From the IMG/VR virus record IMGVR_UViG_3300032299_001015, positions 1 to 64,000 of that record: 64,000 nt of DNA; one strand, 5' to 3'. The stretch comes from a virus. Below, in pieces: positions 52,241 to 61,407 of this stretch. The position numbers and the translations under genes were made by a program. Every line of letters starts with the position of its first letter. Positions within the stretch are counted from its first letter, which is position 1. The notes beneath the pieces are model-generated. The model ran no database searches, was not told where the DNA came from, and saw only the letters and a list, made by a program, of their open reading frames with translations.

Positions 52241-53202
52241 TATTCTCCTTCCGTTAAAATTTCAAAAAGTCTATTCCATTCTTTTGCTCTACGCTCCCAG
52301 TTATAATACTTATTGAAGTAGTCTGACTGTTCGCGTATTAATTCTTGATTATCTTTTGTCCAGTAATTATCTATTTGTTCGTTAAGAAGTTCTGCATATG
52401 TATTAGCGATTTGCTCTTCATTTGGTTTAATTATACACATTTTTGCATATGCTGCACCAGTTTCTGGTAAAGCCCCGACATCAGTAGTAACTAAGTTACA
52501 TCCTGCTGCGCCTGCCTCAATCATTGACAAGCAGGCGGTTTCTTCAAAAATGCTAGGGTAGGCAAATATGTGAGCATCTTGTACTGCTTTATGAATTTCA
52601 TTATTTTCGGCGTACCCAATGTAATTGACACCTTTTGTCTCACGGGCGCGATTGAATAGATCTTCATATACCCCATAATAATGTGCCTCGTAGCCTGATC
52701 CATATACAGAAGTTGATGAATATACATCTAACTCAATATCATCGCGGTCAAGTTGCTCCATAACATCTAGCAAAATGCTAAGACCCCTAAATGGAGTTGA
52801 TGTGTAAATTAACTTTAACTTGCCACCTTTTGATTTTGGTTTAAATTCTATTGGTTCTATGGCATTACGAATAACATATGCATTATGAAGCGGAACCTGA
52901 AAGAGATACCTAAATTTCTCTAGTTGCCAATGTGACACATAAACTGTTGCATCAATAGACTTCATAAAAGCATTATCCTTCATTGGAGCAAGAGACTCAT
53001 CTGAATAGTTTAGATGCTGCCATAAAATATTCTTTTTAGTAAATCTAACTTTAGATGGGTCTGGAGTTGCAACTAATAAATTTAAATTATCATACTCTGA
53101 AAATTTAGAATGTTTTATCATTCCGTCTTTTAGTAATTCCGTCCCGCCTCGTGCAGGCTTTACGTTGCTGTCATTAGAAATTCTTTGTAACCAATCAGCC
53201 AT
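52240..53202 (-). CDS. GT4-like glycosyltransferase
   Basis: 320 residues from the ATG at 53202 (MADWLQRIS), which has GGAG 6 bases upstream and avoids a long overlap; an ATG one codon earlier is equally possible. GT-B C-terminal signature: KLKLIYTSTPFRGLSILLD, NYIGYAENNEIHKAVQDAHIFAYPSIFEETACLSMIEAGAAGCNLVTTDVGALPET, including the E-x7-E donor motif. Transfers a nucleotide-activated sugar. Encoded in the decoration cassette. Confidence 0.88.
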   Translation of the reverse strand: MADWLQRISNDSNVKPARGGTELLKDGMIKHSKFSEYDNLNLLVATPDPSKVRFTKKNILWQHLNYSDESLAPMKDNAFMKSIDATVYVSHWQLEKFRYLFQVPLHNAYVIRNAIEPIEFKPKSKGGKLKLIYTSTPFRGLSILLDVMEQLDRDDIELDVYSSTSVYGSGYEAHYYGVYEDLFNRARETKGVNYIGYAENNEIHKAVQDAHIFAYPSIFEETACLSMIEAGAAGCNLVTTDVGALPETGAAYAKMCIIKPNEEQIANTYAELLNEQIDNYWTKDNQELIREQSDYFNKYYNWERRAKEWNRLFEILTEGE

Positions 53203-53224
53203 CATCTTCTCCAAATTTTTGCAC

Positions 53225-53944
53225 TCACAGGTAACTCTTCTTACTCCAGAATTGACTCTTATATGATCTAACAATTTTAGACTTTAACTTAAAACCATTT
53301 TTTTTATTGGCATCCTCATCAAACTCTACCTGTGATGATCTCCAGTCCTCTCTTTTGAAAGGAATCATTTGACATATGGGAGTCCCTGCTTCAAGAACAA
53401 AAATCTCTTCTTTGATTGTGTTAAGAAGTTGGAAGGGAAATTCGACTCCTAGTTCATAGGAGTCTGTATCTACCACCCCAGAAAAAGTTCTGAATGGAAG
53501 GTCGTGTCTATTAAGTGGGTGAGTGAATAAACAACTATAGCCCTTGGGGGTTATTGCCCTCCAGCCAGGACTCCATTTAAGTAAATCCATTCCGCCACCT
53601 ACTGGAGCAGGCAGCCCAGGAGCCTGATCTGGACCGTGAGAGCCTATAAAATTAACATTGGTTGCCCACCGCACATTAATTCCTTTTCCTGGATGATTTC
53701 TAAATTCTAGGTCGAATGGCAGAACAAACATATATCCAGATGTGAGTGCATCAAGGAACGGGGAGCATCCCTTAAGAGTAAGATTGCTTACCGCTACTCC
53801 GTTTTTTGATAACCCAGTTATTTTTTCGCCGTCCATATGAACAGGCATCTTTTTATACCAGCCTGGGATAGACTGTGCTGCTGGCTGCGGCCTTTCAAAC
53901 AGAAGTTCTGCCTCATGACTGAATGGCTCAAATTTTATCTTCAT
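53225..53944 (-). CDS. DUF6065-like protein
   Basis: 239 residues from the ATG at 53944, which overlaps the previous stop (ATGA). Conserved blocks PGWYKKMPVHMDGEK, CSPFLDALTSGYMFVLPFDLEF, PGWRAITPKGYSCLFTHPLNRHDLPFRTFSGVVDTDSYELGVEFPFQLL and GTPICQMIPFKREDW match a family known to me as DUF6065, found in phage and polysaccharide gene clusters. Beta-rich, cupin-like appearance. Function unknown; linkage to glycosyltransferases and sulfotransferase suggests glycan work. Confidence 0.72.
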   Translation of the reverse strand: MKIKFEPFSHEAELLFERPQPAAQSIPGWYKKMPVHMDGEKITGLSKNGVAVSNLTLKGCSPFLDALTSGYMFVLPFDLEFRNHPGKGINVRWATNVNFIGSHGPDQAPGLPAPVGGGMDLLKWSPGWRAITPKGYSCLFTHPLNRHDLPFRTFSGVVDTDSYELGVEFPFQLLNTIKEEIFVLEAGTPICQMIPFKREDWRSSQVEFDEDANKKNGFKLKSKIVRSYKSQFWSKKSYL

Positions 53945-54612
53945 GGCTTTACCCAATTCAACTTAAATGTCTTTTGATGTAGAACTCTTACAGATGGGTC
54001 TACCCAAATGTCAAATCCTGACTTGATCGCTTTTGTACACCATGAAAGGTCTTCTCCAATAAGAAGGAAATCTTCAGTTGTTTCCCCTGTTTCTTCATCT
54101 ACACTAGGAACGCTTTCTGGTCCAAACCAGGGTCTGGGCATATTCTCAAATACCCCTGATTTTACTGCAAGGAATCCAAATCCACATCCTGCTACTTTAA
54201 AAGGCTTATGATACTGATCAAGAAGTTCTTCTGGCATCATACCGCCGCGAGGTTGTTGATAAATCGGAATGTGTCTGTCTTCCATGAGATAGCATCCAGA
54301 AATAATTTTCTTATCAGACTTATATAGTCTAAAAACGTCGGCGGGACTCCATGCAATATCTGAATCAATCCACATAATCATGTCATAGGTAAATTCACCG
54401 CTACATGGCTGAGTCATTTTTACATTATTTGTATCGTATCCACCAATGGTTGACTCTCTAGCCATGGCAACAAGTGACCCCCCCTGACTAAGAAAATTCC
54501 AACTTACCCCCTCTTGATTCAGGGCATTAGTAGTAATAAGCAGACTTCTTAGATAGTCTGGAGTAAAAGAATTTGCTGGAGTAGCAAATACTATATTAAA
54601 ATGCGGTTTCAT
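53941..54612 (-). CDS. GT-A glycosyltransferase, paralogue 2
   Basis: 223 residues. GT-A fold: MKPHFNIVFATPANSFTPDYLRSLL start, the DxD motif in MIMWIDSDIAW (D83, D85), then VAGCGFGFLAVKSGVFENMPRPWFG and a C-terminal EDLSWCTKAIKSGFDIWVDPSVRVLHQKT. The DxD binds the metal and nucleotide sugar. The gene just upstream (54613-55272) is a clear paralogue. Likely sugar-chain transferase acting in a series. Confidence 0.85.
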   Translation of the reverse strand: MKPHFNIVFATPANSFTPDYLRSLLITTNALNQEGVSWNFLSQGGSLVAMARESTIGGYDTNNVKMTQPCSGEFTYDMIMWIDSDIAWSPADVFRLYKSDKKIISGCYLMEDRHIPIYQQPRGGMMPEELLDQYHKPFKVAGCGFGFLAVKSGVFENMPRPWFGPESVPSVDEETGETTEDFLLIGEDLSWCTKAIKSGFDIWVDPSVRVLHQKTFKLNWVKP

Positions 54613-55272
54613 TTATCCCCTTATAGCGATCTTCTTATGATGACATACTTTTATGCTGGGGTCAAGATAAATTTTATATCCTGCTTCCCCCGCTTTTTTG
54701 CACCAGGAAAAATCTTCTCCCCAAGGTATATACATCTCTTTAGTTTTATCTTCATTCTCTATTTTTTGAAATACTACGTCGAACCATGGGCGAGGAATAT
54801 TTTCAAATACCCCAGATTTCATTGAAACAAATCCGAATCCTACTGCAAAGACCTCAAACGGGTATTCTTTTCTTTTTAATAAGTCGTGGTCAAAATAAAT
54901 ATCGTCTTCTTTGAAACTAAAGAGCGGTACGTTTTCTTCATTATAGTAGACTCCAGAAACTACATCGTATGACGATTCGTACAACTTCATAAATTGATCT
55001 GGTTCCCAAGAAATATCTGAGTCTATCCAAACTATTTTGTCATACGTTACCTGACTGTTTACTGGTTCTGTGGCAAAAGCATGAAGAAAACGTGATCCCA
55101 TTATTGTTGCTTCCCGCGCTGCATTTACTTGAGAGGAATACTCATTTAGATATAAATAAGATATGCCTATTTTTTCTAAATGGGAAATAGTTGCAACAAG
55201 ACTTCTTACATATTCTGCCTCCATCATTCTTCCAGGAGTGCAAATTAATACATTATAGTGGGGCTTCAACAT
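54613..55272 (-). CDS. GT-A glycosyltransferase, paralogue 1
   Basis: 219 residues from the ATG at 55272; a TTG at 55269 gives MKPHYNV, matching the paralogue's MKPHFNI start. DxD motif WIDSDISW (D84, D86), VGFGFVSMKSGVFENIPRPWFDVVF and EDFSWCKKAGEAGYKIYLDPSIKVCHHKK are shared with 53941-54612, so the two arose by tandem duplication. Overlaps the sulfotransferase end by 20 bases. Confidence 0.85.
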   Translation of the reverse strand: MLKPHYNVLICTPGRMMEAEYVRSLVATISHLEKIGISYLYLNEYSSQVNAAREATIMGSRFLHAFATEPVNSQVTYDKIVWIDSDISWEPDQFMKLYESSYDVVSGVYYNEENVPLFSFKEDDIYFDHDLLKRKEYPFEVFAVGFGFVSMKSGVFENIPRPWFDVVFQKIENEDKTKEMYIPWGEDFSWCKKAGEAGYKIYLDPSIKVCHHKKIAIRG

Positions 55273-56083
55273 TCCTCCAAAACTCTAATCCATTATATTT
55301 ATTAAGAATATAAGGTGAAAGATATTCACCAATATTTATTCTACGATGCTCAATTGATTGGCGAACGTTGTGTAACCCTTCAATACCGTAGATTCTATCA
55401 TCTTCTGGGGTTATATTAACTATTTTATTATAGTTATGATCAAAGTATTCTAGGCCAAGGAAGTCATAGATGCCCTTGATAGTTTCATCTGTCCTGCCAA
55501 CCAAATTGTCATACTCAACAATGTGAAAATATTGTCTATTTTCTTCTAGCATCGCATAGGCAATTCCATACAAACACTCATCAATAAGTCCTTTTGGACG
55601 CATCAAATGGTCACATCTAATTTCATCAGGATGGCGGTAGTAATAAAACTCCTGCCTTGCTTCTATTTCCTGATCAATAAATGAAGTCTTCTGTGGATTT
55701 TGATTAATCATATAGATAAAAGAGGCAAGAATTTCATTTATGTTTCTCACCGTCAAAATTACCTTAGGGTCATAGGGGAGATTTCTTAGTAGTGTTCCAA
55801 AGTTTTCTTTTGTTGACCATGATCGTGACTTATCAATAATATTAGGCTTATTTATATCTGAATAATAATTTTCTAGTACCCCATAAACCGTGGGAGAAAT
55901 GACATGAGGTTTTGGGTATGCATTATATTGTTCAGACGCTAAAATACTACGTTCAAGATTAACCATCATCCCACACATGGGGGAGTTTGGTCCTGAATAA
56001 ATTTCTGGGTTTTGATTTAAAATTGATGATAAAAGTGTGCTTCCAGACCTTGGAAGGCCGGAAAGAAAATAAAACTTACTCAA
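55253..56083 (-). CDS. Sulfotransferase (PAPS-dependent)
   Basis: 276 residues. 5'-phosphosulfate loop SGLPRSGSTLLSS (8-20) and 3'-phosphate-binding segment VILTVRNINEILASF (108-122) are the two PAPS-binding signatures of the sulfotransferase family. It would move sulfate from PAPS to a hydroxyl on a sugar or peptide. It sits between the giant repeat proteins and the glycosyltransferases, so sulfation of a phage glycan or the repeat proteins is a natural hypothesis. Confidence 0.85.
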   Translation of the reverse strand: MSKFYFLSGLPRSGSTLLSSILNQNPEIYSGPNSPMCGMMVNLERSILASEQYNAYPKPHVISPTVYGVLENYYSDINKPNIIDKSRSWSTKENFGTLLRNLPYDPKVILTVRNINEILASFIYMINQNPQKTSFIDQEIEARQEFYYYRHPDEIRCDHLMRPKGLIDECLYGIAYAMLEENRQYFHIVEYDNLVGRTDETIKGIYDFLGLEYFDHNYNKIVNITPEDDRIYGIEGLHNVRQSIEHRRINIGEYLSPYILNKYNGLEFWRNVEAPL

Positions 56084-56096
56084 TGGTTTTTCCTAT

Positions 56097-59000
56097 CTAC
56101 TCTAGGCCAATTATATCATTTACAGTTGATGCAGATACAGGAATTGTGACGGTAGTCCATATAGTTAAATCAGTAGACGAATATACAGCATTAGTTCCTT
56201 GAATTTGATAGGTGCTGCCAAATTTTGCCATTTTTTGTAGGGAATCATTAATTAAAGAATAGGGCAAAGAAGTTCTTAATTTTCCTGTGTTTCCTCCTGC
56301 AATCCATAGGCCGTTGCCGTAGGCTACGGAGCGGATTAAGGTAGTTCCAAAGTTAGAAGTTTGGGTTGTCCAGGTCACGCCATCGGTGGAGGTGCGAAGT
56401 TGCCCTTGCTCTGCTGATGCTATCCATATGCCATTGCCATAGGCTATGGAGTGGATGGTGGTGTTGCCAAAGTTAGAGTTTTGGGTGGTCCAGGCAACAC
56501 CATTAGTGGAGGTTCTTAGTTGTCCTGCAACGCCTCCTGCTATCCATAGGCCGTTGCCGTAGGCTACGGAGCGGATGCTGGTGCTACCAAAGTTAGAGGT
56601 TTGGGTTGCCCAGGTTATGGTGTCGGTGGACGTACGGATTTGGCCTGTGTATCCGCCTGCTATCCATAGACCGTTGCCATAGGCTACGGATTGGATTTGG
56701 GTGTTGCCAAAGTTAGAAACTACTGATACCCAGGTTGTATTATCTGTAGATGTTGAAATATTTCCTAAAGTAGTTACTATCACCCACCTATTACTATTAT
56801 GTGACACAGATGTAATACCGTTTGTAGTTAATCTATCTTCTCCGTCCCAGGTTACGCCATCGGGGGAGGTACGGAGTTGACCTGTGTAGCCTCCTGCAAT
56901 CCATAGGCCGTTGCCGTAGGCGACGGAGAGGATCATGCTGTTGCCAAAGTTAGAAGTTCGGGTAGTCCAGGTCACGCCATCGGTGGAGGTGCGGATTTGG
57001 CCCGTTAATCCGCCTGCTATCCATAAGCCGTTGCCATAGGCTACGGAGCGGATGTTGGTGTTGCCAAAGTTAGAAGTTCGGGTTGTCCAGGTAGTGCCAT
57101 TGGTGGAGGTACGGAGGGTGCCTGTGTATCCTCCTGCAATCCATAGGCCGTTGCCATAGGCTACGGAGAGGATAGCGGTACCGCCAAAGTTAGAAGTTCG
57201 GGTAGTCCAGGTCACGCCATCGGTGGAGGTTCTCATTTGGCTATCGCTGCCTGACACTATCCATAGGCCGTTGCCATAGGCTACGGAGAAAATGGTGTTG
57301 GTAGAGCCAAAGTTAGAGGTTCGGCTAGTCCAGGTAGTGCCATCGGTGGAGGTTCTCAATTGGCCTCCGCTACTTCCTGCTATCCATAGGCCGTTGCCAT
57401 AGGCTACGGAGTAGATAGGATTGCTCCCAATAAAGCCAGAAGTTTGGGTAGTCCAAGTAACGCCATTGGTGGAAGTGCGGATTTGGGCACCTTCCCCTAC
57501 TGCTATCCATAGGCCGTTGCCATAGGCTACGGAGCGGATGTTGGTAGCGCCAAAGTTGGAGGTTTGGGTAGTCCAGGTTGTGCCATTAGTGGAGGTGCGG
57601 ATTTGGCCTGTTAATCCGCCTGCTATCCATAGACCGTTGCCATAGGCTACGGAGTAGATTGCGGTGGTACCAAAGTTAGATGCTATTCCACTAGTTCCAA
57701 TATTAAAGTTTACTGTATTCCAAGTAATGGTGTCTGTGGAAGTTCTACCCTGACCACTATACGCACCTGCTATCCATATGCCATTGCCATAGGCTACGGA
57801 GTAGACGCTGACGCTGCCAAAGTTAGAGTTTTGCGTAGTCCAGGTTACGGTATCGGTGGAGGTGCGGATTTGACCTGCACTTCCTACTGCTACCCATAGA
57901 CCGTTGTTATATCCTACGGAGAATATTACACTATTTCCAAAGTTAGAGGTTTGCTCTTTCCAAGTAGCACCTTGAATTCCCCCAGATGAAGAACTAGCGA
58001 ATACTTGAGTGACCCATGTACTTCCATCTGTTGACCGCCAAAATGTTCCAGAATTTACAACGGCAAAAGCGGTGGAAGCAGTAGAAAACATTCCATTTAC
58101 CGCCGTTGGTCCAGATACTGTTGTCCAAGTTTCTGCATTTGTTGAACTTAAAGTAGATGATGCTGATGAAAAGGCGTAAAAAGAATTATTGAAAGAATGT
58201 AATTTATAGTTATTTGGCAATATTGATGAGTTTTCAGAGGTGCGGAGTTGTCCGGTGCTGCCTCCTGCTATCCATAGGCCGTTGCCATAGGCTACGGAGT
58301 TGATGTTAGTGGCACCAAAGTTGGAGGTTTGGGTAGTCCAGGTTACGCCATCGGTGGAGGTACGGATTTGTCCTGTGTATCCGCCTGCTATCCATAGGCC
58401 GTTGCCATAGGCGACGGAGAGGATGTTAGTGCTGCCAAAGTTGGAGGTTTGGGTGGTCCAGGTTGTGCCATTGGTGGACGTACGGATTTGTCCTGCGTAG
58501 CCCCCTGCAATCCATAAACCGTTGCCGTAGGCTACGGAGGCGATGGTGGTGTTTAAGTTAGAGGTTTGCGTGGTCCAAGTGACGCCATTGGTGGAGGTTC
58601 TTAATTGGCCTGCGTTACCTCCTGCTATCCATAAGCCGCTGCTATAGGCTACGGAGCGGATGATATTGAAACCAAAGTTAGAGGTTTGTGTTGTCCAGGT
58701 TACGCCATTGGTGGAGGTGCGGATTTCTCCGTCGCCTCCTCCTGCAATCCATAGGCCGTTGCCATAGGCTACGGAAAAGATTCCGAGGATGTTGGTGATA
58801 CTAAAGTTAGAGGTTTGGGTAGTCCAGGTTACGCCATCGGTGGAGGTTCTCAATTGGCCGCCGGAGGCTCCTGCAATCCATAGGCCATTGCCATAGGCTA
58901 AGGAGCGGATGGTGGTGTTGCCAAAGTTGGAGGTTTGGGTTGTCCAGGTGACGCCATTGGTAGAGGTTCTCAGTTGTCCTGAAAGACCTCCTGCAATCCA

Positions 59001-59312
59001 TAGGCCATTGCCATAGGCTACGGAGTTGATGGTGGTGCTACCAAAGTTAGAGTTTTGGGTGGTCCAGGAAACTCCTAATCTATTATATATAGTATTAAAT
59101 GTTCCTAAAGATTGTGTTGCTTGAAGTGATCTTAGAACTACTCCATTACTCAATACAGCCGACCAAATGTTATTAGCATAAGCAATAGAAGAAATACTTC
59201 CACTAGTAACGGCGGGGGAAATAAAGGTAGTGCTATTGGTAGCATCTGGATCAAGGTTTATTGTTGCACTTGACCAAGTAATGCTATTTGTAGAATATCT
59301 AATTTCTGTCAT
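56097..59312 (-). CDS. Giant BNR-like repeat protein B (1,071 aa)
   Basis: Starts at the ATG 59312, with GGTGA 5 bases upstream. After a weak copy there are 21 tandem copies of a 40-residue unit with core SVAYGNGLWIAGG, a TGQIRTST element and a D/N-G-x-TW BNR-like Asp-box, the 17th degenerate. A 100-residue spacer with decayed copies follows the 7th. This pattern predicts beta-propeller blades, four strands each. Likely a trimeric virion fibre or receptor-binding protein; no enzymatic site is seen. Confidence 0.8.
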   Translation of the reverse strand: MTEIRYSTNSITWSSATINLDPDATNSTTFISPAVTSGSISSIAYANNIWSAVLSNGVVLRSLQATQSLGTFNTIYNRLGVSWTTQNSNFGSTTINSVAYGNGLWIAGGLSGQLRTSTNGVTWTTQTSNFGNTTIRSLAYGNGLWIAGASGGQLRTSTDGVTWTTQTSNFSITNILGIFSVAYGNGLWIAGGGDGEIRTSTNGVTWTTQTSNFGFNIIRSVAYSSGLWIAGGNAGQLRTSTNGVTWTTQTSNLNTTIASVAYGNGLWIAGGYAGQIRTSTNGTTWTTQTSNFGSTNILSVAYGNGLWIAGGYTGQIRTSTDGVTWTTQTSNFGATNINSVAYGNGLWIAGGSTGQLRTSENSSILPNNYKLHSFNNSFYAFSSASSTLSSTNAETWTTVSGPTAVNGMFSTASTAFAVVNSGTFWRSTDGSTWVTQVFASSSSGGIQGATWKEQTSNFGNSVIFSVGYNNGLWVAVGSAGQIRTSTDTVTWTTQNSNFGSVSVYSVAYGNGIWIAGAYSGQGRTSTDTITWNTVNFNIGTSGIASNFGTTAIYSVAYGNGLWIAGGLTGQIRTSTNGTTWTTQTSNFGATNIRSVAYGNGLWIAVGEGAQIRTSTNGVTWTTQTSGFIGSNPIYSVAYGNGLWIAGSSGGQLRTSTDGTTWTSRTSNFGSTNTIFSVAYGNGLWIVSGSDSQMRTSTDGVTWTTRTSNFGGTAILSVAYGNGLWIAGGYTGTLRTSTNGTTWTTRTSNFGNTNIRSVAYGNGLWIAGGLTGQIRTSTDGVTWTTRTSNFGNSMILSVAYGNGLWIAGGYTGQLRTSPDGVTWDGEDRLTTNGITSVSHNSNRWVIVTTLGNISTSTDNTTWVSVVSNFGNTQIQSVAYGNGLWIAGGYTGQIRTSTDTITWATQTSNFGSTSIRSVAYGNGLWIAGGVAGQLRTSTNGVAWTTQNSNFGNTTIHSIAYGNGIWIASAEQGQLRTSTDGVTWTTQTSNFGTTLIRSVAYGNGLWIAGGNTGKLRTSLPYSLINDSLQKMAKFGSTYQIQGTNAVYSSTDLTIWTTVTIPVSASTVNDIIGLE
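56271..59052 (-). repeat. 120-bp tandem repeat array in protein B
   Basis: Tandem units of about 120 bp (40 codons), nearly identical in DNA as well as protein, containing the conserved string CCGTTGCCATAGGCTACGGA (plus-strand reading). Approximate bounds, from the last to the first full unit. Interrupted around 57950-58250 by non-repetitive sequence. Confidence 0.8.
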
Positions 59313-59313
59313 T

Positions 59314-61407
59314 TTAATCACCGCCTACAAAATATGAAATAAAAGAACCTGCTGATGCAGAGGTTCTCAGTTGGCCTGCGTTACCTACTGCTATCCATAG
59401 ACCGTTGCCATAGGCTACGGAGTTGATGTTAGTGGCACCAAAGTTAGAGGTTTGGGTGGTCCAGGTGACGCCATTGGTGGAGGTGCGAAGTTGCCCTTGC
59501 TCTGCTCCTGCCATCCATAGACCGTTGCCATAGGCTACGGAGCGGATGGTGGTGTTGCCAAAGTTGGAGGTTTGGGTAGTCCAGGTTACGCCATCGGTGG
59601 AGGTACGGATTTGTCCTGTGTATCCGCCTGCTATCCATAGGCTATTGCCATAGGCTACGGATCGGATGTTGGTGCTACCAAAGTTGGAGGTTTGGGTGGT
59701 CCAGGTTACGCCATTGGTGGAAGTGCGGATTTCTGTGTATCCGCCTGCTATCCATAGGCTATTGCCATAGGCTACGGAGCGGATGGTGGTGTTGCCAAAG
59801 TTGGAAGTTTGGGTGGTCCAGGTTGTGCCATTGGTGGACGTACGTAGTTGGCCTGTGTTTCCTCCTGCTATCCATAGGCCGTTGCCATAGGCTACGGAGC
59901 GGATGGGGGTAGCGCCAAAGTTAGAGGTTTGTGTGGTCCAGGTAACGCCATTGGTAGAGGTGCGTATTTCTCCTGTGTTACCTACTGCTATCCATAGACC
60001 ATTGCCATAGGCTATGGAGAATATGTTGGTAGCGCCAAAGTTAGAGGTTTGGGTTGCCCAGGTTATGGTGTCGGTAGAGGTACGGATTTGTCCGGCGTAG
60101 CCTCCTGCAATCCATAGGCCATTGCCATAGGCTACGGGGAAGATATTGGTATTGCCAAAGTTAGAGTTTTGAGTAACCCAAAAAACTCCAGCAGGTTGAG
60201 TATCACCTCCACCATATTCTACAACTTTAATATTTCCTGTCATTCCTGTATTTACTGAAGTCCAAGATGTTAAATTGGTGGAGGAGAATAATTTTCCATC
60301 GTCCGCCGCCACAAATGTAGTAGATGCTGATGGGATATATTCTATGTCGTTTATTGGGGAATATGCTGATGTATATGTCTGAGGTGAAGTTATAATTTGG
60401 CCTGCGAATCCTCCTGCAATCCATAGGCCGTTGCCATAGGCGACGGAGAGGATACGGGTCGCCCCAAAGTTAGAGTTTCGGGTTGTCCAGGTAACGCCAT
60501 CGGTGGAGGTACGGATTTGGCCTGTGTATCCGCCTGCTATCCATAGGCCGTTGCCATAGGCGACGGAGAGGATGGTAGTGCTGCCAAAGTTGGAGGTTTG
60601 GGTGGTCCAGGTGACGCCATTGGTGGACGTGCGGATTTGTCCAGACCGTCCTCCTGCTATCCATAGGCCGTTGCCATAGGCTACGGAGTTTATGTTGGTG
60701 CTACCAAAGTTGGAGGTTTGGGTGGTCCAGGTAGTGCCATCGGTGGAGGTACGGAGTTGTCCGTATTCGCCTCCTGCAATCCATAGGCCGTTGCCATAGG
60801 CGACGGAGAGAATGGCGCTTTCGAAGTTGGAGGTTCGCGTGGTCCAGGTAGTGCCATCGGTGGAAGTGCGGATAGCGATGGACAAAAATTCTGGGGTGCC
60901 TCCTCCTGCAATCCATAGGCCGTTGCCATAGGCTACGGAGTTGATTTGGGTGTTGCCAAAGTTAGACGTTCGGGTTGTCCAGGTAGTGCCATCGGTGGAG
61001 GTGCGGATTTGTCCTGTGTATCCGCCTGCTATCCATAGGCCGTTGCCATAGGCTATGGAGTTGATGGTGGTGTTGCCAAAGTTAGACGTTCGGGTTGTCC
61101 AGGTAGTGCCATTGGTGGACGTACGTAGTTGGCCTGTGGTTCCTCCTGCTATCCATAGGCCGTTGCCATAGGCTACTGAGCGGATGATGGTGGTACCAAA
61201 ATTAGAGTTTTGTGTGGTCCAGGTAACGCCAGTATTTGCGGGGTCTGGAGTAGTTCCCTGTCCAGTATTAAATCCAGATATTTGAGCGGTAGTGTTAGTT
61301 GAATCAATAGAATAAAGAAGGCCAGATGAGGTGCCAAAGAGGAACTGTCTTACCCCCGCCGATATTTTTTTAGAACTAGAAAGAATACCTACCCAAATAC
61401 CACTCAT
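59314..61407 (-). CDS. Giant BNR-like repeat protein A (697 aa)
   Basis: 697 residues. After a 70-residue head (SSSKKISAGVRQFLFGTSSG) come 7 copies of the 40-residue unit, a 75-residue spacer with a partly decayed copy, then 7 further copies; 14 in all. Units share core SVAYGNGLWIAGG and the Asp-box-like TSTDGTTWTT. The DNA is nearly identical to that of the neighbouring gene, so one arose from the other. Start ATG overlaps the preceding stop (ATGA). Likely adsorption or decoration protein. Confidence 0.8.
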   Translation of the reverse strand: MSGIWVGILSSSKKISAGVRQFLFGTSSGLLYSIDSTNTTAQISGFNTGQGTTPDPANTGVTWTTQNSNFGTTIIRSVAYGNGLWIAGGTTGQLRTSTNGTTWTTRTSNFGNTTINSIAYGNGLWIAGGYTGQIRTSTDGTTWTTRTSNFGNTQINSVAYGNGLWIAGGGTPEFLSIAIRTSTDGTTWTTRTSNFESAILSVAYGNGLWIAGGEYGQLRTSTDGTTWTTQTSNFGSTNINSVAYGNGLWIAGGRSGQIRTSTNGVTWTTQTSNFGSTTILSVAYGNGLWIAGGYTGQIRTSTDGVTWTTRNSNFGATRILSVAYGNGLWIAGGFAGQIITSPQTYTSAYSPINDIEYIPSASTTFVAADDGKLFSSTNLTSWTSVNTGMTGNIKVVEYGGGDTQPAGVFWVTQNSNFGNTNIFPVAYGNGLWIAGGYAGQIRTSTDTITWATQTSNFGATNIFSIAYGNGLWIAVGNTGEIRTSTNGVTWTTQTSNFGATPIRSVAYGNGLWIAGGNTGQLRTSTNGTTWTTQTSNFGNTTIRSVAYGNSLWIAGGYTEIRTSTNGVTWTTQTSNFGSTNIRSVAYGNSLWIAGGYTGQIRTSTDGVTWTTQTSNFGNTTIRSVAYGNGLWMAGAEQGQLRTSTNGVTWTTQTSNFGATNINSVAYGNGLWIAVGNAGQLRTSASAGSFISYFVGGD
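59365..61213 (-). repeat. 120-bp tandem repeat array in protein A
   Basis: Exact 120-bp spacing is visible between the units that start at 60421, 60541, 60661 and 60781. Near-identity of units implies recent expansion or gene conversion. A non-repetitive spacer lies at about 60170-60400. Confidence 0.8.

Noticed and set aside
56271-61213. 120-bp repeats as a CRISPR or non-coding satellite array
   Set aside because: Units are in-frame coding repeats with no spacers of constant length and no cas genes; the Cas4-like nuclease lies elsewhere and has a phage recombination context.
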